From contig JAJZEA010000002.1 in the NCBI GenBank assembly GCA_021851335.1, forward strand, positions 62,001 through 126,000: 64,000 bases of DNA, given 5' to 3'. This document shows, one piece after another, positions 53,092 to 61,158 of this stretch (positions within the stretch are counted from its first letter, which is position 1; every line of letters begins with the position of its first letter). This DNA comes from Acidobacteriota bacterium. Its GTDB lineage: Bacteria > Acidobacteriota > Terriglobia > Terriglobales > Acidobacteriaceae. The translations under genes and the position numbers were made by a program. The notes under the pieces are model-generated. The model made no database searches and was not told the origin of the DNA. It saw only the letters and a list, made by a program, of their open reading frames with translations.

Positions 53092-54480
53092 ATGAGGACC
53101 AATCCAGTGTTTTCTTTCCATCCCAAATCAGCATCGACGCGGCGGATTGCCGCTTTCGCCCTGCTCGCCGCCTGCAGCGTCGTAGCCCTTGCCGGCACCA
53201 TCACCGGAACCGTTACTAACAAGACCAGCAATCGCCCCGCCGTCGGCGACACCGTCACACTCCTTAGTCTCACCGCTGCGCTTCAGGAGCTTGCCCACAC
53301 CCAAACTGACTCGCAGGGCCGCTTCTCTCTCACCACACCCGACGACTCCCAGCCCTATCTCGTGCGCGTCCATCACCAGTCCGGCGACTACTTCCAGAAC
53401 ATGCCCCCCGGCTCGCACCAGGCCGACATCACCGTCTTTGACGTCGCCAAAAAAGTCGCCGGTGTCTCCACCGAAGCAGACGTCCTCCGCATCGAAGCCG
53501 CCAACGGCCAGTTGACCGTCACCGAGAGTTATTTCGTCAAAAACACATCTTCGCCGCCCGTCACACAGGCCAGCGACCACACCTACGAGATCGTCCTGCC
53601 CCCGGACGCCACCATCGAGGGCGCAGCCACCGTCGGCCCGGCCAACATGCCTCTCGCCGCCACTCCCGATCCCGTCACACCCAAAGGCCACTACGCCTTT
53701 TCCTACCCCATCCGCCCCAATGAAGGCGAAAACGGCACGCGCTTTCAGGTCACCTACCATCTCCCGTACTCCGGCAGCTTCACCTTCCATCCCAAACTCG
53801 TCGAGGGAGCCGACAACCTCGCCGTCATGTTGCCCAAAAGTATGCAGTTCACCGGATCCGGCTTTCAGCTTGTCCCCGATGACGTCAACGCGCAAACCTA
53901 TCTCGTCCGCGGCATCGCTCCGGGTCAGTCCATGCAGTTCACCGTCACTGGAACCGGGCAGCTTCCGCGCGACACCGGCACCGGCGGCCAGCAGCAGGGC
54001 GCAGATAGCAGCCAGCCCAACGCTGGCGCCCAGCAGGATGGTCCCAATGGACCGCCCGGTGGCGGACTTGGCACCCCCATCGCCACTCCGGACCCGCTTG
54101 CCAAATACAAGTGGTGGATTCTCGGCGGTCTCGGCCTGGCGCTTGTCATCGCCGCCGCGTTTCTTCTTCGTCAGCCAGCCCCGTCCGTAGTCACCGCCGA
54201 TTCGTCTTCATCACCGCTTTCGTCAAAATCCGCAAAGTCCGTGCCAGTTGCCCCGGCTGGCTCGGCTGCTTCCCGATCGCACGGTCAGCATCAGACTGCC
54301 TCAGCCCCTGCGGCTTCCAGCCAATCCCAGCTTCTCGCCGCGCTCAAGGAAGAGCTGTTTACGCTGGAAAGTGAACGCATCGCCGGCACACTCTCGCCCG
54401 AGCAGTACGCTGAAGCCAAAGCAGGTATGGAAATCGTGCTGAAGCGAGCGCTTGCTCGCAGCAAATCCAACGGCGCTTAG
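53092..54480 (+). CDS. Exported protein with carboxypeptidase-regulatory-like domain and CcmI-like tail
   Basis: 462 residues. A signal peptide (IAAFALLAACSVVALAG) is followed by a carboxypeptidase-regulatory-like fold (GTITGTVTNKTSNRPAVGDTVTLLSL...SQGRFSLTTP), then a beta-rich middle part (residues 130-290). A Gly/Gln/Pro-rich linker leads to a membrane helix (WWILGGLGLALVIAAAFLL, residues about 343-361), so most of the protein is periplasmic. The cytoplasmic end has a helix LLAALKEELFTLESERIAGTLSPEQYAEAKAGMEIVLKRAL that resembles the coil of the CcmI-like gene just upstream. Seventy-seven bases after that gene, it probably belongs to the cytochrome maturation unit, but its role is unknown. 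Confidence 0.8.
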   Translation: MRTNPVFSFHPKSASTRRIAAFALLAACSVVALAGTITGTVTNKTSNRPAVGDTVTLLSLTAALQELAHTQTDSQGRFSLTTPDDSQPYLVRVHHQSGDYFQNMPPGSHQADITVFDVAKKVAGVSTEADVLRIEAANGQLTVTESYFVKNTSSPPVTQASDHTYEIVLPPDATIEGAATVGPANMPLAATPDPVTPKGHYAFSYPIRPNEGENGTRFQVTYHLPYSGSFTFHPKLVEGADNLAVMLPKSMQFTGSGFQLVPDDVNAQTYLVRGIAPGQSMQFTVTGTGQLPRDTGTGGQQQGADSSQPNAGAQQDGPNGPPGGGLGTPIATPDPLAKYKWWILGGLGLALVIAAAFLLRQPAPSVVTADSSSSPLSSKSAKSVPVAPAGSAASRSHGQHQTASAPAASSQSQLLAALKEELFTLESERIAGTLSPEQYAEAKAGMEIVLKRALARSKSNGA

Positions 54481-54628
54481 CGGCCCTCCGCAGCCGTTTG
54501 CAGCCAGTTCGCAGATGTTTTCGTCGGGCACAGTAGCACCGCAACCTGGCACACGGAGCCGAAGACAGTTTCAGGCTCCGTATGCAACAATGTGTTTCCA
54601 GGAATCGCAGCATCGACGGAGGATTGCC

Positions 54629-55126
54629 ATGAAAACACTAATTCGGACTCTGCTCATGTTGTCCTTGATGGTCTGGCTCGGCGCGGAGATTTTCTTCCCC
54701 TTCGTCGCCGCTGTCACCTTCAGCCAGCTTGCGCCCAACACCCACGCCGCTGGTCAAATCGTCGGTGCGCTACTGCGCATCCTCCACACCATGGGGGCAG
54801 GAGCAGGCATCGTTGCTCTCGCCCTGCTTGCGCTCTCGCCTGCCTGGGGACTCTATAAAGCCAAAGCCGTTCTTCCGGCCATGGTCCTGCTGCTCCTGAT
54901 GATCGGCCTCACATCCTACTCGCAGCATGGCATCATGCCGCAGATGGAGCGCGATCGCGTCGCCGCCGGGGGCGCCATTGACCTTGCCCCGGCCAACAAT
55001 CCTGCACGCATTGACTTCAACCGCCTCCATGAGCAAAGTACCACCGTTGAAGAGGCCATTCTCCTCATGGGCATCGCCGTCGTCGCTGTCGTCGCTCACG
55101 CAGAAACCCTGGCGGCTCGATCCTAG
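54629..55126 (+). CDS. DUF4149-like membrane protein
   Basis: 165 residues; GGAGG before the ATG at 54629, which excludes the longer frame. Four membrane segments; the start WLGAEIFFPFVAAVTFSQL matches the 'W.G...FF..v.a...f' opening of DUF4149 proteins, and YSQHGIMPQMERDR is the conserved loop before the last helix. Function is unknown. Its stop codon shares a base with the GTG start of the ZIP gene. Confidence 0.8.
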   Translation: MKTLIRTLLMLSLMVWLGAEIFFPFVAAVTFSQLAPNTHAAGQIVGALLRILHTMGAGAGIVALALLALSPAWGLYKAKAVLPAMVLLLLMIGLTSYSQHGIMPQMERDRVAAGGAIDLAPANNPARIDFNRLHEQSTTVEEAILLMGIAVVAVVAHAETLAARS

Positions 55127-55857
55127 TGAGATCTTCCGGATTGGCCATCGCGCTTGGAACAGTTGCCGCTCTGGCTGACGTCGCCGGCGGCTTCGTCCTC
55201 GTCAAGGCGCATGCCGCAGAGCGCTCCCTGCGCTATTTCGTCGCTCTGGGCGCGGGTTTCCTCATGGCCACCACAGTACTCGAAATGCTCCCGGAGAGCA
55301 TGAAGCTCAACGCTACCATCGCTCCCATTCTCGTCATGGCCGGCTACTGCGCCATCCATTTTCTGGAACACACCGTCAACGCCCACTTCCATTTCGGCGC
55401 GGAAACCCATGCCGGTGAGTTTGTCTCCGCGCGCACCAGCTACTCCGTCCTCGGCGGACTTGTCCTGCACTCGCTTTTTGACGGCGTCGCCATCGGTTCC
55501 GGTTTTGCCATTTCCGGCGCGCTCGGCTGGCTCATCTTCGCCGCCATCTTCCTCCACAAAGCCCCGGAAGGATTCACCATTGCCTCCGTCATGCTCGCCA
55601 GTGGCGGCAGTCGTGGCAATGCCTTTCTCGCCACCGTCACCCTTGCCGTCGCCACCGTCAGCGGAGTCCTCTTCATGACGATTGCCCCCGATCTTGTCGC
55701 CTACGGTCTGCCGCTCTCGGCCGGCGTCGGCCTCTATGTCGCCGCCACCGATCTCGTCCCCGAGGTCAACCGCGAACCCGGCATCAAAATGGCTCTCGTC
55801 TTCTTCGCTGGCGTCGCCGCATTCCTGCTTCTGCGCACCCTCGCGCCCGCCCTCTGA
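55126..55857 (+). CDS. ZIP-family metal transporter
   Basis: 243 residues from a GTG overlapping the previous stop. About eight membrane helices. The metal site of ZIP proteins is visible in HSLFDGVAIGSGF (helix 4) and FLHKAPEGFTIASVM (helix 5), which supply His, Asp and Glu ligands. A loop with HFLEHTVNAHFHFGAETH between helices 3 and 4 gives a histidine cluster. It imports divalent metals such as zinc or iron, or exports them in the GufA subgroup; direction cannot be read. Confidence 0.9.
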   Translation: MRSSGLAIALGTVAALADVAGGFVLVKAHAAERSLRYFVALGAGFLMATTVLEMLPESMKLNATIAPILVMAGYCAIHFLEHTVNAHFHFGAETHAGEFVSARTSYSVLGGLVLHSLFDGVAIGSGFAISGALGWLIFAAIFLHKAPEGFTIASVMLASGGSRGNAFLATVTLAVATVSGVLFMTIAPDLVAYGLPLSAGVGLYVAATDLVPEVNREPGIKMALVFFAGVAAFLLLRTLAPAL

Positions 55858-56061
55858 GTCCGACTTATTCCCGTGTCGGCAAACCAATGCACGGAAACCC
55901 TGCCGCACGGTAGCCACTCCTCCTGTTGAGCCTCTGTAGCGCCGCCGGCTTGCCTCCATCCCACCCACGGGTACATGCACCCGCTCGTTCCTGTACTCTA
56001 ACTTGTTCCACAAATGCATCGAGCACTCCGCCGCCAACAAGCTCATCAATACCCGGAAACC

Positions 56062-57429
56062 ATGAAAAATCGCTTCCCCCATCCCAAGAAGATTTCTCTG
56101 CGCCGCCATCTGCCGCTTGTTCATGAAGACCTCTCCGGCGTCTACCGCCGCAATCTCCACAAGTGGCTTCTCATCGCGCCCATCCTCGGCGTCGCCGCAG
56201 GACTCACCATCACCGCCGTCGCCATCCTCATCCTCAAGGAAATCTGGCCTGCTGTCCTCGGCTATTACCTGCTCCATCACTGGGCCATCGTTCCCAGCCT
56301 CGTCCTCGGATGCGCCATCACTGGCCTCATCATGCAATACTTCACCCCCAACCCTAACGAGCACTCCACCGAAGAGGTCATTCAGTCCTATCACGAGCAT
56401 GAAGGCGCCATCGACATGCGCCCCTTCATTCCCAAGCTGCTTGCCGCCGTCACCACCGTCGGCTTCGGCGGCAGCGCCGCGCTCGAAGGCCCAAGCATTT
56501 ACGGCGGCGCTGCGCTTGGCTCATGGCTCTGGAAAAAACTCTCCCGCTTTCCTCGCTTCCATCTCGACGACCGCGACCGTCGCATCATGCTCATCTGCGG
56601 AGCCGCCGCGGGCATGTCCGCCGTCTTTCGCGCACCCTTTACCGGCATCGTCTTTGCACTGGAGATGCCTTATAAAGACGATCTCGCCCATGAAGCGCTG
56701 CTCCCGTCGCTCATTGCCTCTGTCGTCTCCTATCTCACCCTCGGCAACTTTTTCCGCAGTGGTCCGCTTTTCAACTTCGTCGCAAGCTCGGACTACCACA
56801 CCTCCGACCTGCTCTGGTCCCTGCTTCTCGGCGCGCTCATCGGCCTCGTTTCCATGGCTTTTGTCATCACCTTCCGCCGGGTTCGTTCCTGGGTCGTCGG
56901 TTGGAACTGGCCCCACTGGATCAAGCTTTCGCTTGGCGGCCTTGTCACCGGCCTCTGCGGTCTCGGCTTTCTCTTCGCCTATCCAGGCAATCTCGTCCCT
57001 CTCGGTCCCAACTACGAGGCCGTGCAAACCATCCTCACCACCGCCCACAGCTCGCGCGAACTCCTCCTCTTCGCACTGCTCAAGCTTGCCGCGACTCTCG
57101 GCACCCTTGCTGCTGGCGGTGTCAGCGCCATGTTTGTCCCACTCTTTCTCACCGGCGGCAGTCTCGGCATCGCCTTCGCTCAGTCCGTCGTCCACTCCCC
57201 AGCCGTTGGACTCTACGCCGCCGTCGGCATGGCCGCCTTCATTGCTGCCGGTTACAAAACTCCGCTCGCCGCCGTCGTCTTCGTCGCCGAAGCCACCGGC
57301 GGACACGGCTTCATCATTCCCGCCCTCATCGGCGCAGCAGTCGCCTACGCTGTCTCCGGCGATGCCTCCGTCTCCGGCGACCAACGCGTCCACGGCGTCC
57401 GCCCGGAGTTCTCCCACTCGCCGCAGTAA
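56062..57429 (+). CDS. ClC-family anion channel/antiporter without CBS domains
   Basis: 455 residues from the ATG at 56062; an ATG 16 codons earlier (56014), with a TACTCT box 14 bases upstream, is an equal alternative. The polytopic ClC fold is clear. The selectivity motifs deviate: GGSAALEGPSIYGGA keeps the gating Glu of GxEGP, GIVFALEM keeps the internal Glu region, and GGVSAMFVPLF stands for GxFxP. The retained glutamates argue for proton-coupled exchange rather than a channel. It ends 92 bases before a second ClC gene. Confidence 0.9.
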   Translation: MKNRFPHPKKISLRRHLPLVHEDLSGVYRRNLHKWLLIAPILGVAAGLTITAVAILILKEIWPAVLGYYLLHHWAIVPSLVLGCAITGLIMQYFTPNPNEHSTEEVIQSYHEHEGAIDMRPFIPKLLAAVTTVGFGGSAALEGPSIYGGAALGSWLWKKLSRFPRFHLDDRDRRIMLICGAAAGMSAVFRAPFTGIVFALEMPYKDDLAHEALLPSLIASVVSYLTLGNFFRSGPLFNFVASSDYHTSDLLWSLLLGALIGLVSMAFVITFRRVRSWVVGWNWPHWIKLSLGGLVTGLCGLGFLFAYPGNLVPLGPNYEAVQTILTTAHSSRELLLFALLKLAATLGTLAAGGVSAMFVPLFLTGGSLGIAFAQSVVHSPAVGLYAAVGMAAFIAAGYKTPLAAVVFVAEATGGHGFIIPALIGAAVAYAVSGDASVSGDQRVHGVRPEFSHSPQ

Positions 57430-57506
57430 GCCCGAATTGCGCTCCCGAATTGCCTCATCCCTCCGCGTTGCTCCATTCTTTCTCACCGCTCTTTTTCCAT
57501 TTCGTC

Positions 57507-57512
57507 TACACT
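57507..57512 (+). promoter_or_regulatory. -10 box (TACACT) of the second ClC gene, near-leaderless
   Basis: TACACT ends nine bases before ATG. The AGGAG between them touches the start codon and could not act as a normal ribosome-binding site. Confidence 0.4.
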
Positions 57513-57521
57513 GATCAGGAG

Positions 57522-59279
57522 ATGGAAAGCGCTGTAGTGGCTGAACTTCCCCTATTGAATCGAATCGGTCATCAGCTCGGTATCCGCTGGCGCACCATGC
57601 TGGCCAACCGCGAAGATCAGGTCTTCCTACTTCTTTCCCTATTGATCGGTGCTCTGGTGGGCATGGTTGTCGTCGCCATGATCGTTCTCACCGAGCGTCT
57701 CGGCATGAGGCTCTATCCCGTCGGCAGCTCCGCCTGGCGACGCGTGCTCATCCCCATTGGCGGCTCGCTCGTCCTCGGTTTTCTGCTTGTGCGCTTCTTT
57801 CCCTTTGCTCGTGGCACCGCCATTCCGCAAACCAAAGCCGCCGTCCAGACCCGCGGAGGATACATCTCCCTCCGCACCGTCCTCGTCAAGTTTTTCTGCA
57901 CCGCCGCTTCGCTGGCCTGCGGCATCCCGCTCGGCCCTGAAGGTCCCTCCGCCCAGATCGGCGCCGGCATGGCCTCCGTCATCGGTCGACACCTCGGCTT
58001 GAAACCCGAAAAAGTCCGCTCACTCCTGCCCGTCGGTGCCGCCGCCGCCATCGCCGCAGCCTTCAACACTCCCATGGCTGCTGTCCTCTTCGCTCTCGAA
58101 GAGATCATGGGCGACCTCAACGCGCCCATCCTCGGCTCCGTCGTCCTCGCCTCCGCCACCTCCTGGATGGTGCTTCGCCTTCTGCTTGGCAACAGTCCAC
58201 TTTTCCATGTTCCGCGCTACTCGCTCGTCCACTCCAGCGAATTTGCCATCTACGCCGTTCTCGGCATCGTGGGCGGCGTCGTCTCCGCCGCTTTTACGCG
58301 TTTTCTGCTTTATCTCCGGGTGCAATTCCTATCCCTCCCCAAGAAAACCATCTGGTGGCACCCGGTTGTCGGCGGACTCGTCGCCGGGCTTATGGGATGG
58401 GCCGTCCCGCAAACTCTCGGCGTCGGCTACGGGTACATCGGTGACGCTCTCAACGGACGCATGGTGCTCAAGATCATGCTCCTGCTCGTCATCCTCAAGT
58501 TCTTCGCAGTCACCATCAGCTACGCCTCCGGCAACGTCGGCGGCATCCTTGGCCCGGTCATCTTCCTCGGAGCCATGGTCGGCGGCTCCGTCGGCAGCAT
58601 CGCCCATCTCCTGCTTCCCACCCATACTGCCACCGCTGGCGCCTACGCCCTCGTTGGCATGGGAGCGCTCTTCGCCGGCATCATCCGCGCACCCATGACC
58701 TCCGTCGTCATGATCTTTGAACTCACACGCGATTACGAGGTCATCGTGCCCCTCATGATCGCCAACCTGCTCAGCCTCTTCATCGCCTCCTGGTTGCAAA
58801 AGATGCCTATCTACGAGGGCCTCGCGCAACTCGACGGCATCCACCTGCACCAGCACGGCCAGCAACACGCCGAAGCCATGCCTGGCAAACTCGTCGCCAA
58901 CCTCATGCACCCGGCAGCAGAAACCCTCGACGCCATGCAAACCGTCTCCAACGCCCTCCAGCAGATCCGGTCCAGCTCCTATCGCACATGGCCGGTTCTG
59001 CGCGACTCCCGACTCGTAGGCGTCCTCACCCTCGAAACCCTCCAGCAAGCCGCCACCCGCGGCGACGGCATGCTCCCACTCACACGCCTCATCCACTCCC
59101 GGGACTTCCCCCACGTCCACCCCGACCATCCCCTCTACGTCGCCCTCGAACGTATGAGCCGCAACAACCTTCGGATGATCCCGGTCATGGAACGTGACGA
59201 CGCCAACCGCCTCAGCGGAATCATCACTATGAGCAACGTCCTCGCAGCCTACGGCGTCACCGATCACACCGCCCTGTAA
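57522..59279 (+). CDS. ClC-family anion transporter with C-terminal CBS pair
   Basis: 585 residues. The ClC core occupies residues 30-440. GIPLGPEGPSAQIGAG carries the gating Glu, VLFALEEIMGD the internal Glu, and SGNVGGILGPVIF replaces GxFxP by GILGP. After the core comes a cytoplasmic CBS pair (NLMHPAAETLDAMQTVSNALQQIRSSSYRTWPVLRDSRLVGVL and HVHPDHPLYVALERMSRNNLRMIPVMERDDANRLSGIITMSNVLAAYG), which in other ClCs binds adenine nucleotides. The reading frame is open for 200 codons upstream, but that part is the shadow of the first ClC gene. Confidence 0.92.
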   Translation: MESAVVAELPLLNRIGHQLGIRWRTMLANREDQVFLLLSLLIGALVGMVVVAMIVLTERLGMRLYPVGSSAWRRVLIPIGGSLVLGFLLVRFFPFARGTAIPQTKAAVQTRGGYISLRTVLVKFFCTAASLACGIPLGPEGPSAQIGAGMASVIGRHLGLKPEKVRSLLPVGAAAAIAAAFNTPMAAVLFALEEIMGDLNAPILGSVVLASATSWMVLRLLLGNSPLFHVPRYSLVHSSEFAIYAVLGIVGGVVSAAFTRFLLYLRVQFLSLPKKTIWWHPVVGGLVAGLMGWAVPQTLGVGYGYIGDALNGRMVLKIMLLLVILKFFAVTISYASGNVGGILGPVIFLGAMVGGSVGSIAHLLLPTHTATAGAYALVGMGALFAGIIRAPMTSVVMIFELTRDYEVIVPLMIANLLSLFIASWLQKMPIYEGLAQLDGIHLHQHGQQHAEAMPGKLVANLMHPAAETLDAMQTVSNALQQIRSSSYRTWPVLRDSRLVGVLTLETLQQAATRGDGMLPLTRLIHSRDFPHVHPDHPLYVALERMSRNNLRMIPVMERDDANRLSGIITMSNVLAAYGVTDHTAL

Positions 59280-59372
59280 CAATCCACACCGACCCCTCCA
59301 CCCCTGTCGGCTCGCGCGCTCGTCCGCTGCATGCAATGCTATGATCCTGTGTGTAGCGCACGAGGGGAATCC

Positions 59373-60173
59373 ATGCACGATTACAAACATCTGCTGGTTC
59401 GCACATTTCAGGGTGTACAAACCATCACCCTGGACCGTCCCGCAAAGCGCAACGCCCTCTGTCCGCTGCTCATCGATGAACTTGTCCTCGCTCTCGACGA
59501 AGCTGGACGCGACGAGTCAGGCGTCGTCATCCTTGCCGCCAATGGCAGCGCATTCTGTGCCGGTCTGGACTTGGACGCTCTGGCCACTGTTCACGCTCAA
59601 ACGCGCGAAGAAGCCCGCCAGGACTCCGAGCACATGGCTCAAGTCCTGCGCAAGCTCTACGCCTTTCCCAAGCCCATCATCGCCGCCGTCAACGGTCCAG
59701 CTATTGCCGGCGGCATGGCCCTAGCCACGCTCTGTGATTTCACTTACGCCACTCCGGAGGCTCGTTTCGGCTACACCGAGGTCCGTCTCGGCTACATCCC
59801 GGCCATCGTAGCCTCCTTCCTTACCCGTCAGATGGGCGAAAAGCGCACCCGCGAGCTACTTCTCAGCGGTCGCATTCTCAAGGCTGAGGAAGCCATGCGC
59901 CTCGGACTCGTCACTCGCATCGTTCCCACCGGCGAGTTGCAAGCGGAAGTCCACGCTCTCGCTCACTCGCTGCTGCTCAACAGTCCTCAGGCCATGCGCA
60001 CCGTCAAGAGTCTGCTCACCGGCCACTCTTCCGAAAGTCTCGATCAAGAGATTGAAGCCGCCATCGAAGCCAACGCCGATCATCACTCCTCGGAAGACTT
60101 CCGCGAAGGCATCCGCGCCTACTTTGAACATCGCAAAGCCGACTGGCCCAGCCGCCACACTCCCGCACACTGA
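59373..60173 (+). CDS. Enoyl-CoA hydratase/isomerase family protein
   Basis: 266 residues from the ATG at 59373 with GAGGGG upstream; a TATGAT box lies 28 bases before it. Crotonase-fold features: ITLDRPAKRNAL (start), AFCAGLDLDAL (first oxyanion-hole segment) near residue 65, AAVNGPAIAGGMALATLCDF (second oxyanion-hole segment) near 105, and RFGYTEVRLGYIPAIV. A catalytic Glu occurs at the family position in YTEV. It probably acts in fatty-acid or amino-acid acyl-CoA metabolism; the substrate is open. No other beta-oxidation genes are nearby. Confidence 0.9.
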   Translation: MHDYKHLLVRTFQGVQTITLDRPAKRNALCPLLIDELVLALDEAGRDESGVVILAANGSAFCAGLDLDALATVHAQTREEARQDSEHMAQVLRKLYAFPKPIIAAVNGPAIAGGMALATLCDFTYATPEARFGYTEVRLGYIPAIVASFLTRQMGEKRTRELLLSGRILKAEEAMRLGLVTRIVPTGELQAEVHALAHSLLLNSPQAMRTVKSLLTGHSSESLDQEIEAAIEANADHHSSEDFREGIRAYFEHRKADWPSRHTPAH

Positions 60174-60648
60174 CCCCCGAGACCCAAGGGAGCGGCGCGA
60201 ACGCCATCCGAGGCATGCAATGCTGCAATGCATTTTGGGCGATTGTGGCATACTTGCGCTCAGACGGTGCTCTGCGCCGCTGAGCTTGCCCAGGGCAACC
60301 ATCCCATCGCCGCACAGGAGAAATAGAATTCGAAAAATTATCGCAAATATCCTGAAATCATTAGATACAAAAAATCAAATCCCGCGAAAGTCCCGCAAGC
60401 CATCCATAATTAATCACGTAGACAAAACACTCCACCGGGGAGGGACAGCGAAGTCATCGCCCAGAACACATGGCCTCATGCGTTCGCCTTCGATGTAAGT
60501 GATTATATTTCGGCATCATAAGCAAAAACGGCCCACGAAACTCCGCGGAGTCGCCGTTCCGGTTGCATCCAGAATTTTTACCGCCGCACAAAGCCACTTC
60601 AAGCCGTGAAGTCTTCGCGGGGGGCTATGCTCAACCCGCCGATTCCGG
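60174..60648. other. AT-rich intergenic region with a nested hairpin
   Basis: 475 bases with no gene I can support. Bases 60325-60430 are much more AT-rich than the neighbourhood. At 60527-60558 AACGGC and GCCGTT flank the perfect palindrome ACTCCGCGGAGT, possibly a structured RNA or terminator. The region separates convergent ech and lspA-ileS. Confidence 0.5.
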
Positions 60649-61158
60649 CTAGTCCGTGCCAAGATCAGGAGCGTGGTCAGGCAGCAGGGTGTCCAGGAAG
60701 AGCAGGCAGGCTCCGACGACGATGGCCGAGTCGGCCAGATTGAAGTCGGGCCAGTGGTAGCGGAAGATGTGAATCTCGATGAAGTCGATGACGGAAGCGT
60801 AGCGGAGGCGGTCCCAGGCGTTGCCGAGCGCGCCGCCGAGGATCATGGCCAGAGAGAGCGTGGTGAGGGTGAAGCGGTGGCTGAGCCGAACGAGGACGAC
60901 GAGGATGACCAGCGAAGCCGCCAGCGAAAAGGCCACCAGCGCCCAGCGGACGCGCTGCGGGGTGGCTGTGTCGGCAAAGAGCGAAAAGGCTGCGCCCTCA
61001 TTGAAGACGTGGGTGATGCGAAAGAAGCGCGGGATGATCACGATGGCGTGGCCGACGGCGATGTGAACGCGGACCCATTCCTTGGATGCGCGGTCGAGGA
61101 CGATGATGGCAAGCGAGATGAGCAAAAGCCAGGGCAGGCGGGATTTTGAGGCGTTCAC
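60649..61158 (-). CDS. lspA: Lipoprotein signal peptidase (signal peptidase II)
   Basis: 169 residues from a GTG at 61158 that overlaps the ileS stop (GTGA). LspA removes the signal peptide of lipidated prolipoproteins in the inner membrane. Four membrane helices; the two catalytic aspartates are in GALGNAWDRLRYASVIDFI (the conserved VIDF Asp) and FNLADSAI. FNEGAAFSLF is the conserved N.GAAF loop. Length matches E. coli (164). The ileS-lspA order is the common bacterial arrangement. It acts after Lgt, encoded at the other end of the window. Confidence 0.95.
   Translation of the reverse strand: MNASKSRLPWLLLISLAIIVLDRASKEWVRVHIAVGHAIVIIPRFFRITHVFNEGAAFSLFADTATPQRVRWALVAFSLAASLVILVVLVRLSHRFTLTTLSLAMILGGALGNAWDRLRYASVIDFIEIHIFRYHWPDFNLADSAIVVGACLLFLDTLLPDHAPDLGTD

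Noticed and set aside
55123-56400. A 425-codon open frame antisense to the ZIP and ClC genes
   Set aside because: Acidic low-complexity product, no ribosome-binding site, and two well-supported genes on the other strand.
56901-57521. Upstream extension of the second ClC gene
   Set aside because: The extra 200 codons are Arg-rich and overlap the first ClC gene in another frame; the ClC homology starts after the ATG at 57522.
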